From a bacterium (lineage in GTDB: Bacteria > SAR324 > XYD2-FULL-50-16), in the NCBI GenBank assembly GCA_018829445.1, contig JAHJTV010000010.1, positions 61,020-125,019 of the forward strand: a DNA stretch of 64,000 nt, written 5' to 3'. The translations under genes were made by a program, and so were the position numbers. How positions within the stretch are numbered: position 1 is the stretch's first letter; each line of letters begins with the position of its first letter. A model generated the notes under the pieces. That model made no database searches, was not told where the DNA came from, and worked only from the letters and a program-made list of their open reading frames with translations. Positions 48,551-57,256 of the stretch are shown here, one piece after another.

Positions 48551-51058
48551 TTACTCAGTTACCATTTCATCAAGAAATTTTGTAGGATCTAACAAGTCAC
48601 TTCGTCTTTTAAATGTTTTTGCTGTCACTTCAGTATATTGATTGGTCGGGTTTTCATCTGCAGGTGATAATAAATCTGTTAGTGGAGATCTTGAAGTATC
48701 TTTATACATTTCAAGATGAAGCATTGAATACTGGTAGTTGACTCTCATTTTTACGTTGTTAACAGTTATAGGCTTTCTAAGTTGACCAACGTAAGCTATA
48801 TGTTGGCCTCGTTTCACTTTTTCCCCTTCAGCCAAATTATCGGGCAATCCTTTTGAAACCGCATTTGGTGGTTGAAGGGTATCATATGCACCAATAGGGG
48901 GTTGTACTTCACCGTACCTGACAATGAAATCATCATGAACGATTTCTAATGAATAAGTTTGCCAGTAAAAATTTCTGTAACGTTTTATCACACCATCTGC
49001 AACAGCATATATTTTTTCACCAACTGGTGCGTATAAATCACAACCAGCATGGTATCTTGTCGGTTGGCCGTTCACTACATTTCTACCACTTGAAAAATTT
49101 CTTGGATCATCAGTGTAATTTTGAGTAGGTTTTTCCGCCAAAGGAAAACGATAAGTTTTAACATCAAAAATCCTTTTCAAATGCTGCACAAAGGCGATGG
49201 GGTGGAAGTGCCAGAGTTTTTCGTTTTCGGTGAAACCATCGATCTGGTTAAGAAAGCTTTGTTTTTTAACTGTTTCCAGGAAAGCGTTATATTGATCCTC
49301 TTCCATGTTCCAGGGTGGTTTTTTGTATAATCGGCTTTTCCATTTTTTATCATTGAGCTGGTCGGAATAATACCATTCAGATGGATGTTGGACAACCAGT
49401 TTTCTGATTAGATGTTTTGTGGATTTGTGGGCAATAGCTTTTTTTATTTCAGCATCGTCCAGCTGACCGTTATTATCCATATCAGGTATTAATTCTTCAA
49501 TTTTTTTTATATCACACAGGCCATCTTGACTGAACTCCCCGTTTTGCTCTCCATACTGATCAAAAAAAAGAGCCCAATCCAAGATATTGATTTTATCAAG
49601 GAGTGCTTCCTGAATCCAAAAGAGTGTATCGCCTTCCATATAACTTACCGGGTCAAACCAGAGATCTTCTTCATTGATCGATTTTTCCGGAATACCAATC
49701 CAAACATTCTTTTCAGTGTCTTCTCTTGTCAGGCAATCTTGTCTTAGAATAAAATAATCGCTATCGAGTTTCTTACTGGTGGAGACAGCTTTGTTGCTTA
49801 CAAATTTACTAAGTCCACAATCTCTTTTTGCTTTTAAGACAGAATTTCTTGGACTAATATTCGCTTTCGGTTTCCAAAACCCGTCAGATCCGTTTAGGAG
49901 TCGATCTGTTGTGAACACCTCAAAGTGGAAAGACTTACATTTTGAGGTACCATCATACCCAGGCCACCCGATAATATCTCCGGCTGATACATCTATTTCA
50001 TCCTGTTGAACTTCGATTTTATCAGGATCACTGCTTAAAATAGGATTTATGTTCTTCTCTGTTTTTATTGTTTCAGGACTCACGGCTACATATCCATACA
50101 CTGTTTTATCATAGTAGTCCGGAGAAGTCTGTGTTTGAACTCCTCTTTCAATACGATGAATGTAGTCAACTACACCGGCCATGGTCTTTTGAGGAACGCC
50201 TTGATCATTAATTGCTTCCCTTGGCTTTTCAAACTTGACGACCTTACCTTTAGGCAGGATATCCATTACTTCAGAAATCTCAGTTCCCAGTGCATAAAGG
50301 TTTAGTCCTTTTTTATCCTCATTCAAGGGAGGGTCCGAATTATAGTTGCACTTGTGAACGCCCTCGGAAATCTGGTGAAAATAGGGTATACCATTACTAT
50401 TCTGTCCTTTAAAAAAAACAAATCCTTTTCCAAAGACATCATGCTCAATGGCTCGATACTTTCGACTTGAAGAAAGAGTGGGAGTAAATATTTCATCAGG
50501 ACTTGATATCTCATTTACATACGCACCGCACGGAATTGTTCCAATTCTATTATTACTGCTATCTTTTAACGCGATACCATTTCCATCTTTCTCAGTATTG
50601 ATGGTTGTTTGCCATTCCTGAAATATGGTAACCTGATTTTTTTTGTCTTGTTTACATTCCTTATCATAGATTCCATAAGGTAAGAGGTGCATATAAAGGG
50701 AGTAGAATACAATTGGTTGCTCATTTGTGGGATCAATGGTGTGCTTTATTAAAACAAAGTTGTTTGAGCAACTATTATTTTTATTAATATAAGTAACGTC
50801 TTTGTCTCCCTCCTTGTATTTTTTTATAAATTCGCAGTAATCATCTGTTATTCGGTAAGCAATGATCTTTCCATTGGCTATGGCCCGGATTGGTTTATCT
50901 TCGTATCCTTTATATTGACCTTGTTCTTCAAAGGTCAGATTGATTCCACCATGCCAGATATTATTTGTCCCAATGGGATAAAAGCCACCGGTTCCTTGTT
51001 CATTAATTAAATATTGATCTTTTGCTTCAAGACCTTCAATTGGATAGTATATTTTCAT
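48551..51058 (-). CDS. T6SS cargo protein with two diverged M23 peptidase domains and an EF-hand
   Basis: 835 residues, no signal peptide. Domain 1 (about 30-390, with a long insertion): IWHGGIN (His36, but Asn40 for the zinc Asp), LYMHL (His124), SFHFEV (His378, first His of HxH is Ser376). A canonical EF-hand loop DMDNNGQLDDAE is at 526-537. Domain 2 (about 660-795): HAGCD (His670, Asp674), RYGEV with Glu717 where a His is usual, MLHLEM (His781, first His is Met). The zinc ligands of domain 2 are intact. Peptidoglycan endopeptidase is the likely activity. It follows the PAAR-like gene in the operon, so it is probably delivered by that spike. Confidence 0.78.
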   Translation of the reverse strand: MKIYYPIEGLEAKDQYLINEQGTGGFYPIGTNNIWHGGINLTFEEQGQYKGYEDKPIRAIANGKIIAYRITDDYCEFIKKYKEGDKDVTYINKNNSCSNNFVLIKHTIDPTNEQPIVFYSLYMHLLPYGIYDKECKQDKKNQVTIFQEWQTTINTEKDGNGIALKDSSNNRIGTIPCGAYVNEISSPDEIFTPTLSSSRKYRAIEHDVFGKGFVFFKGQNSNGIPYFHQISEGVHKCNYNSDPPLNEDKKGLNLYALGTEISEVMDILPKGKVVKFEKPREAINDQGVPQKTMAGVVDYIHRIERGVQTQTSPDYYDKTVYGYVAVSPETIKTEKNINPILSSDPDKIEVQQDEIDVSAGDIIGWPGYDGTSKCKSFHFEVFTTDRLLNGSDGFWKPKANISPRNSVLKAKRDCGLSKFVSNKAVSTSKKLDSDYFILRQDCLTREDTEKNVWIGIPEKSINEEDLWFDPVSYMEGDTLFWIQEALLDKINILDWALFFDQYGEQNGEFSQDGLCDIKKIEELIPDMDNNGQLDDAEIKKAIAHKSTKHLIRKLVVQHPSEWYYSDQLNDKKWKSRLYKKPPWNMEEDQYNAFLETVKKQSFLNQIDGFTENEKLWHFHPIAFVQHLKRIFDVKTYRFPLAEKPTQNYTDDPRNFSSGRNVVNGQPTRYHAGCDLYAPVGEKIYAVADGVIKRYRNFYWQTYSLEIVHDDFIVRYGEVQPPIGAYDTLQPPNAVSKGLPDNLAEGEKVKRGQHIAYVGQLRKPITVNNVKMRVNYQYSMLHLEMYKDTSRSPLTDLLSPADENPTNQYTEVTAKTFKRRSDLLDPTKFLDEMVTE

Positions 51059-51078
51059 CGTTCTTCACTAGAATTTTA

Positions 51079-51226
51079 GTAACTATTCAGCCAAAACCCT
51101 GGTGCTCACCGTCATTCCCGCGCAGGCGGGAATCTTTTGTATATATAGAATAAAGTGTTTATTCACTGAGATCCCCACCTTCGTGGGGATGACGTGCTAT
51201 TGTTATTCTATGTGCTGAATAGTTAC
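51079..51226. mobile_element. REP/MITE-like element inside the T6SS cargo operon
   Basis: Outer exact 13-base inverted repeats GTAACTATTCAGC (51079-51091) and GCTGAATAGTTAC (51214-51226) frame two hairpins in mirrored order: ATTCCCGC/GCGGGAAT (51114-51133) and ATCCCCAC/GTGGGGAT (51171-51190), beginning GTCAT and ending ATGAC. Such GTCATTCCCGCG...CGTGGGGATGAC pairs are common proteobacterial repeats. It sits between the DUF4150 gene and the M23-domain gene. Confidence 0.75.
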
Positions 51227-51274
51227 AAATTTTATATAGTTGAATGATTGTGAACACGCTTTATTTTTATTAAC

Positions 51275-52000
51275 TCACTGCGTAAAGGATATTCTTTTCC
51301 TCAACCGGACTGCGATCTTATGCTTCCTTTTGGTGGCAAGATCGGATATTGGCCAGCGGTCGGTTATTTCAATGATATCCGAATCTTCATCTTCGTTCAG
51401 CTCAACTGAGCAGGTTCCGGGGTCGATATCCACGTACGCTATTCCTCCGTCCGGACCGGAGACAGCATCTTCCGCGGAACCGTCGGGGAGAGTGATTTTC
51501 ACTTTGACTCCTTTGACGGGGGTCGTGGGATTGTCGGAGCCATCATCGTCAATAAAAACAAATTTTACCCACTCCCTGCCTTCGATGCCTTCGACATCCT
51601 CCTGGTCCCAACCCGGAAGGCAAAGGGTATTGATCTTGTTCATAATGCATTTATCGGTTTTTCGCACCACCGGTCTCATCTCAAAGATAACGTCAGGACT
51701 CCAACTGATGAAAAAAGCCTTATCCTGAGTTGAGCCGGAGACCACTCCTCCCAGAACGCCTGCCGCATCCCCGGTGCTTTGTGATATCATGCTTCCCATC
51801 ACAGCCACGCTCTCGCCATCCACTTTAACGGTTACGGTTCCCCCTGACAGGTCTTTGGATTCTGCCTTATTCATAAAAGTGATCGGAATCTTACCATTGG
51901 GTCCCGGAATACAGCAGACATCAGGGATTGTTGAGATGGCTTTGCCTTTGCTTCCCTTGTGAACAATGCTTAGTCCATTTGCACTGGTTGTTAACGCCAT
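51275..52000 (-). CDS. PAAR-like DUF4150 spike protein with Ig-like C-terminal extension
   Basis: 241 residues, AGGGAG ribosome site. Residues 1-about 130 are the DUF4150 PAAR-like tip: TTSANGLSIVHKGSKGKAIS, IPDVCCIPGPNGKIPITFMN, SQSTGDAAGVLGGVVSGS. Residues about 150-241 form an Ig-like/carboxypeptidase-regulatory-type domain (TPVKGVKVKITLPDGSAE, GIAYVDIDPGTCSVEL). The tip would cap a VgrG trimer; the extension could hold cargo. Upstream of the M23-domain gene, downstream of the ketosynthase-fold gene. Confidence 0.85.
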   Translation of the reverse strand: MALTTSANGLSIVHKGSKGKAISTIPDVCCIPGPNGKIPITFMNKAESKDLSGGTVTVKVDGESVAVMGSMISQSTGDAAGVLGGVVSGSTQDKAFFISWSPDVIFEMRPVVRKTDKCIMNKINTLCLPGWDQEDVEGIEGREWVKFVFIDDDGSDNPTTPVKGVKVKITLPDGSAEDAVSGPDGGIAYVDIDPGTCSVELNEDEDSDIIEITDRWPISDLATKRKHKIAVRLRKRISFTQ

Positions 52001-52021
52001 TGTTTCTCCCTATTGAATATT

Positions 52022-53065
52022 TTAATTGGAACTCAGTTTTAACAATGCTGCAGCCCTGTGTCCATTCAGGGCGCTGGTAAAAACCAGGTGATGATTTCCT
52101 CTGGCATACCCTTTTCTGGCAGCTTCCGTTACCAGGCTTATCAAAAGGGGAGCAGAGGCAGCTCCCAGATCCCCCCAGAGATTTGCCGGAGCGATAATGG
52201 CATTGGGGTCTTCAAAATAAGATCCCATCCTCATGAGGGTATAGCTGTATTCATCAATGCGGTGACGTTGACCGTTCATGTCGCAATACACCTGGTTTAT
52301 CTGTTCTCCCTCTGACAGTGAATCCAAAACCCGGGCAAATGCCTGTGAAAGACCATTTCCCACGCAAACGGATTCAGTGCTGTCTGATTGTTCCTCTTTG
52401 GCATCTGCAACGGCAATCACTTGTGCGAGAGATGAGAGCCGGTGTTTTTTAACGGTTTCTGTAGTGGCGAGCAGATAAAAACCGGCCGCTTCGCCCGGTA
52501 TGAATCCCCATTTATTATTGGAACACTTCAGGTTTTCCGTTTCTTCCAGCCACTTCAGGGTTTTAAGACTCATATAGGATTCAATTCCACCTGCTACACA
52601 GAATTCCGCTTCCTTGTTTTCCAGTTTTAAGATCGCATTTTTCAAAGCGATCAAGCCGGCAGCATGTTCATACGGTAAGAACTCGGGTTTGAATCGCACC
52701 CTGTGCCGGTATTCTACGGATCTTATTCTGGTAGAGAACGTGTTTTCGGTTCCTGAATGCAACCCAGCACGCTCACCCGGCATCCCAACTAATAAGGGGA
52801 TAGTACCTAAGCTCGACGGAATATCGACAAAGGGTTCCATCACTTCTTCAAGGGCTGCCAATCCCATATTAAGAAATCGATACTTATTGGGCATTTCTGC
52901 ATCCAGAAACCCTGCCATGGCGACTTTTACCGGAGACCATGTTTCGTCTTCAAATTTCGGGTGGGTGGTGATTCTCGCCATCCCTGTCCTGATATTGGCT
53001 GCCGTCATGGATGTCCAGGTTCCCACCGGGCTTTGGGTGCCACATTTTATAATTTCTATTGTCAT
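52022..53065 (-). CDS. Ketosynthase-fold protein lacking the catalytic triad (T6SS-associated)
   Basis: 347 residues with thiolase-superfamily layout (AEFCVAGGIESYMS, GFIPGEAAGFYLLA, ANLWGDLGAASAPLL). The nucleophile Cys is absent: the corresponding stretch reads PYEHAAGLIAL (about 131-141). The two active-site histidines of ketosynthases are also missing (DMNGQRH and GDLGAAS). A structural or chaperone-like role is likely. Such proteins recur in T6SS cargo loci next to DUF4150 and DUF2169. 21 bases before the spike gene. Confidence 0.8.
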   Translation of the reverse strand: MTIEIIKCGTQSPVGTWTSMTAANIRTGMARITTHPKFEDETWSPVKVAMAGFLDAEMPNKYRFLNMGLAALEEVMEPFVDIPSSLGTIPLLVGMPGERAGLHSGTENTFSTRIRSVEYRHRVRFKPEFLPYEHAAGLIALKNAILKLENKEAEFCVAGGIESYMSLKTLKWLEETENLKCSNNKWGFIPGEAAGFYLLATTETVKKHRLSSLAQVIAVADAKEEQSDSTESVCVGNGLSQAFARVLDSLSEGEQINQVYCDMNGQRHRIDEYSYTLMRMGSYFEDPNAIIAPANLWGDLGAASAPLLISLVTEAARKGYARGNHHLVFTSALNGHRAAALLKLSSN

Positions 53066-53080
53066 TGTCTTGATTCTGAT

Positions 53081-53710
53081 TCAGGGGTTTGCTTTTGCAA
53101 TCTTATGGTGAATCTGGCGGTTCAGAAGAATATCTGCACAAGCTGTTCTGACATCACTATCAATCGAAGTCCTTATCATCCCGGCCAGCCTCGTATTAAT
53201 CCCCTGGTTCCGTCCCTGTTTTAAGCCTTCCATTACAGCCTCTCTGCACAATGTGTGGGGCTCCCTGATAATTTCAAAAAGCTGCTTGAGAGCTTTGGTC
53301 TTGGGATTATCAGCATCCAAAGAGCCAAGGATAAATACGGCTGTCTCCATATCGGCGTTATCATCACCGCGTGCTTTTTCAAGGAGGTAGCGCTTAGATC
53401 CTGAATAAAGTTCTCCAATGGCATCCAGTATAATCTCTATTCTATGATTAATCCGCCTAACCTGGCTTTTGCTCAAGTCGTTGTGGCTTACCGTCTTGTA
53501 TTGTCGGTAAAAGAAACGGGCTTCTCTGAACAGCTCCCTGAACAACACGCGAACAAACTCATCTTTTGCAGAGCGTTTGACAGCCGGTACTTCTTGCTCC
53601 CTACCGAGGTTGGCCAGTGCCAGAAGCTGATCCGTACTGGTCACCTGAATGGGTTTGTTCCGGTGATCAGGTGGTGTATTGGCGATAACCTGATTCAATA
53701 GCTTATCCAT
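53081..53710 (-). CDS. Helical T6SS-cargo-locus protein of unknown function
   Basis: 209 residues, predominantly helical. RELFREARFFYRQYKTVS, and later EIILDAIGELYSGSKRYL and tandem-helix segments, suggest a HEAT-like solenoid. AAGGATCA ribosome site at ATG 53710. No named domain is recognised. Tightly packed between DUF6484 and ketosynthase-fold genes, so likely a secretion accessory or adaptor. Confidence 0.7.
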   Translation of the reverse strand: MDKLLNQVIANTPPDHRNKPIQVTSTDQLLALANLGREQEVPAVKRSAKDEFVRVLFRELFREARFFYRQYKTVSHNDLSKSQVRRINHRIEIILDAIGELYSGSKRYLLEKARGDDNADMETAVFILGSLDADNPKTKALKQLFEIIREPHTLCREAVMEGLKQGRNQGINTRLAGMIRTSIDSDVRTACADILLNRQIHHKIAKANP

Positions 53711-53767
53711 TGATCCTTTTTGTTTTGCAGAATATCACAGGTGGTATTGGTAATTTAGTGCGAATCC

Positions 53768-54283
53768 TTAGTTGATGAGAACAGCACCGCCTTTTATGCG
53801 GTGGTTCAGATCCGCACAGGAGTCGATTTGCTCCGCTTCTTCTATCAGTTCGCCTCCATCGGCAATATAGGTTGTTCTGGCGTTTCCGCTTTGAATCACC
53901 ACCTTTTTTCGACCGATTAAATGGATTTCGTCGGCCTTAACATGAATAATTTTGTTTTCAGCCGATGATTGCGGGGATTTCTTCTCTTCTGCAACCGAAT
54001 AAAAAAGATTCCTGACAATTGGTTTGAGCGCATTTCCCTTTTCAAAATCGATTTGAGCCACCGCTTTTCTCAGGATGGCTTCTTTTAGATGCTGAATACT
54101 GATCCACGGATTTGCCAGTTTTGCCAGCAAGGGTGTTTGCGAGGGACTTTTTTCGTAATTCACCCAAATGAGTCCCTTCACCTCATCCACTTTTTCGATC
54201 CAACCGATGCGGTTGGTTTCCAGTTTCTCGGCCTCTTTTTTGATCATTACGGCTGATTTTTGTTCAAGCGGGTTGTTTGACAT
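53768..54283 (-). CDS. DUF6484-type protein
   Basis: 171 residues. The N-terminal half has an SH3-like barrel (GWIEKVDEVKGLIWVNYEKS) and the C-terminal half short beta repeats (ADEIHLIGRKKVVIQSGNAR) as in VgrG/gp5 C-terminal helices. This arrangement matches DUF6484 proteins of T6SS loci. Probably part of spike assembly or cargo loading. Confidence 0.7.
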   Translation of the reverse strand: MSNNPLEQKSAVMIKKEAEKLETNRIGWIEKVDEVKGLIWVNYEKSPSQTPLLAKLANPWISIQHLKEAILRKAVAQIDFEKGNALKPIVRNLFYSVAEEKKSPQSSAENKIIHVKADEIHLIGRKKVVIQSGNARTTYIADGGELIEEAEQIDSCADLNHRIKGGAVLIN

Positions 54284-54295
54284 GATGATCTCGTT

Positions 54296-55315
54296 TTATA
54301 GTTGTTTTATTGTACATTCTATCAGAGTACTATCCAGATTTTGTTCCTGACCGTGGCAATCAACCGACGTGTACCAGACCATCTGTAATCTGGGAAAATC
54401 GGGCTCTATGATAATGCTGTGAAGGGAAGCGTCGTGCTGAATCATTTTTTTGCCTAGCGCGGTAAAAAATCCAAGTTTAATGACGGGGAGTTTGAATTCC
54501 AATAATCCCATCCCTGGAGTCAGACCGACCAATTGAACCGGCTCTCCACCTTGAATTCCCGGAACCTGCTGATCTAAAGGCGCGCATTGATAAAATCTGG
54601 GATTAAAATCGTCCGGATATAGGGGAAATCTGTTTTCTTCCCATTGTTTATCGTATGTGCCGGCATATTGAATCCTGGGATTCCAGTGTCCACATAAAGG
54701 GCCAAATCCTGCCACCTTGTTTTTATATGGTTTCCCTTTTTTCGTGCCATGACGAGGATATTCGATATTAGGCAAAGCCTGACCCACCCGGTTGGATTTT
54801 CTTTTTGCGTAACCCGTGCCTACAGGGTTATCCAGAAAATAAACCAAGCCATCCTTACATTCCTCCATACCTCCGAAGGCGTATTCATAGGTTATCGGTA
54901 TCTTTTCAAAATAATCAGGTTCTGTTGTGTACATAATCCCCATGATTCTATCCCAATATCTGTTTCCAACCACTTTTAGTTGTTTGGACCAGGTGCCAAT
55001 GATGGCGGCTACGGGGGTTTTCTTTGCACGTTTTTCATCAGGGGCGTAGGCGTGTCCATTAATCAACACATCTGTTTTGTCTTTATACTGGGCCTCCAGG
55101 TCATTATTATAAACAATGCTGGAACTGTCTTCTCTTTCCCGAAATTCAGGTGATGAGAAAACCTCTACCTGATCCTCTGAAATCTCCAGTCCGCCTTTTG
55201 GCAAAATGGAAAAGGTTCCTTTTACTGCAACTTGCCAGATGGTTCTCCCTGTTCTGAAGGATTGTGATAGCAAGTGCGCTGCTGAAAAATCGGTTTCGTT
55301 TTGAAGTGTCCACAT
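54296..55315 (-). CDS. DUF2169-family T6SS adaptor
   Basis: 339 residues. FSAAHLLSQSFRTGRTIWQVAVKG, DVLINGHAYAP and the long beta-rich core with WDRIMG and NPVGTGYA are typical of DUF2169, an adaptor for PAAR/DUF4150-linked effectors. Adapter chaperones load effectors onto VgrG. Starts 135 bases downstream of the HEAT-like gene. Confidence 0.85.
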   Translation of the reverse strand: MWTLQNETDFSAAHLLSQSFRTGRTIWQVAVKGTFSILPKGGLEISEDQVEVFSSPEFREREDSSSIVYNNDLEAQYKDKTDVLINGHAYAPDEKRAKKTPVAAIIGTWSKQLKVVGNRYWDRIMGIMYTTEPDYFEKIPITYEYAFGGMEECKDGLVYFLDNPVGTGYAKRKSNRVGQALPNIEYPRHGTKKGKPYKNKVAGFGPLCGHWNPRIQYAGTYDKQWEENRFPLYPDDFNPRFYQCAPLDQQVPGIQGGEPVQLVGLTPGMGLLEFKLPVIKLGFFTALGKKMIQHDASLHSIIIEPDFPRLQMVWYTSVDCHGQEQNLDSTLIECTIKQL

Positions 55316-55450
55316 AAATTCAGTCCTAACCTGGATAAACTGGATAAGATTTTTATAAATTATTTCCTGCTAAAAAACACGGAAAATAATTTATAGGGAA
55401 TAAAACAGTGTTGATGATGCTGTATGATCGATACCGCATTTTACCGATGG

Positions 55451-57256
55451 TTACATGATCACCGGTGGCTTACCATAGTACAACCATTGTGATTTTCCAT
55501 ATTTCTCCTTATTCTCCTGCCACCAGAGTCTCCATTTTTCAATGGAGGCCTTTTGATCTTTAACGTACCAGTCCGCAAAAAAAGGTGCGATGTGCTGACC
55601 TGATCGAATCTGGAGTTCATAATATGCATATTGTCTGGACCAGTAATTGCCCCTTGGATAAGCCATCTCGTCAATGATAACCCCGAAGTCGAGATGTTTT
55701 CCTCTGCGATAACGAGCAGTATCAATAAATCCATTGCGGTTCTGGTGCCACCAGACAGCCCATTTATCCTTTAATCCTGTTTCAATGGTAATTTCATACT
55801 CTTTCCCTTCCGGTCCTTCCTTTATCTCTGGAAAGGGCATTGGCATATTCGCCCCGGTAATAAGGTTCAGGCTATCAACAATACATACCTGCAGTTCCCA
55901 TTCTTCCTTTGATTGAATATTGTCCGAAAAAGCACTGATCAACAGAGGAATGGCTTCCACCAACCCTAAAATGCCCAGGGCCATGATTGATGACTTTTTT
56001 GCGTTCTCCTGCACAAAAGAATCTTTTAGATAACCAATATCATATTCGTCACCGGCACACGCAATGGCGAGGGGAATATCACATATCTTGTCTATGGCTT
56101 TCAGGGTTTGTTTTCTTGCCAGATATAAAGCCGATTTTTTTCCGGATAGTAATGCCGAGAACACTGCGTCTTCAAAATAATCCGCCTCAGGATCATCCAG
56201 CAAAAAATCCTCCGTGATGTTCTCGATTTCAATTCCGGAGTTTGAATAGGCACGATATATTTTACTGGAAACCATCGGTTCCTGATTCCGTAAAATCATG
56301 TTCCACTTGTTACTATCGACTGCTGATCGATATTCCAGAATCTCAATTAATCCGGCCTGAATTGACGGTATTTCATTTAAAAGGATTGATTGAATTCCTT
56401 CACTTAACGTACTATTTTTTGCATATTTTAGGGCTTGGACAATGTACGTTTTTTTCCCTTCATCTGCCTTCCAGATATCAATCAGATCTTTTAATTCCTG
56501 TTGCTGATCTTCAGTCTCTATTGTTGCCAGGATGAAAGCGGATTCCTGTTGTTTATCAATCGTCTCATCATCAACGTCCTCTTCAGTCAAAATCTCCTTT
56601 AAAAGAGTAAGACTGTCCTGCCGGAAATCCTCAAACGATTTTGCATTTTCAATCAGTTTTTCTTCAAACAGTTCACTGTGTTCCCAATCGTCTTGAAGGT
56701 TAAAAAACACCAATTTGGCGTTTAACAAAAGACTTTTTATCTTATGCAGGTGATCGACGAGAAGTTCTTCATGAAAGGATCTATCGGTTTTTATCTTGAT
56801 ATCCTTTTCAGGTTTTGCAGCTTTTGATTTCGCTTCTTTCTCCTCTTTTTCCCTTGTTTTCTTTTTTCCGGCTTCAAGGATCATTGCCCCCAATGCTTCA
56901 GGTTCCATTTTGGAGAGCTTTTTGAGTTCATCAAAGGAGGTAATTTTGAAAACCGGGCCACCTTCCGCTTTTAGGAGGTTTGCCGATTCTTCTCCGCGCG
57001 TTTTTGCGTAGGACTCCAATTCATCAAGATTTGTGGTCTGAGGCGGATAGCCTGGTCTCGGTTTTGAATCATGGGGTAACTGGTTCACCAGAATATTATT
57101 TCGCCGGGTTAATTCCTCCAAATCATCGAAATTTAGGGTGCCGTTATCAGCCTTAACCTTAAATTCCTGCATGTTGTCTATGTATTGCTGGCAGACAGAA
57201 ATCGTTTCCTTAAGCTCGGCCGGGCTATCATCAGATACGAACAGTTTTTTTTCCAT
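55451..57256 (-). CDS. Large HEAT-like protein of the T6SS cargo operon
   Basis: 601 residues. The N-terminal half is charged and helical with a Lys/Glu-rich linker (about 135-160). The C-terminal half has HEAT-like helices (YLKDSFVQENAKKSSIMALGIL) and a tryptophan-rich motif used twice: KWAVWWHQNRNGF and KWRLWWQENKEKY, about 70 residues apart. It resembles TIGR02270-type T6SS-associated proteins; exact family is inference. First gene of the operon. No ribosome site is obvious before ATG 57256. Confidence 0.65.
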   Translation of the reverse strand: MEKKLFVSDDSPAELKETISVCQQYIDNMQEFKVKADNGTLNFDDLEELTRRNNILVNQLPHDSKPRPGYPPQTTNLDELESYAKTRGEESANLLKAEGGPVFKITSFDELKKLSKMEPEALGAMILEAGKKKTREKEEKEAKSKAAKPEKDIKIKTDRSFHEELLVDHLHKIKSLLLNAKLVFFNLQDDWEHSELFEEKLIENAKSFEDFRQDSLTLLKEILTEEDVDDETIDKQQESAFILATIETEDQQQELKDLIDIWKADEGKKTYIVQALKYAKNSTLSEGIQSILLNEIPSIQAGLIEILEYRSAVDSNKWNMILRNQEPMVSSKIYRAYSNSGIEIENITEDFLLDDPEADYFEDAVFSALLSGKKSALYLARKQTLKAIDKICDIPLAIACAGDEYDIGYLKDSFVQENAKKSSIMALGILGLVEAIPLLISAFSDNIQSKEEWELQVCIVDSLNLITGANMPMPFPEIKEGPEGKEYEITIETGLKDKWAVWWHQNRNGFIDTARYRRGKHLDFGVIIDEMAYPRGNYWSRQYAYYELQIRSGQHIAPFFADWYVKDQKASIEKWRLWWQENKEKYGKSQWLYYGKPPVIM

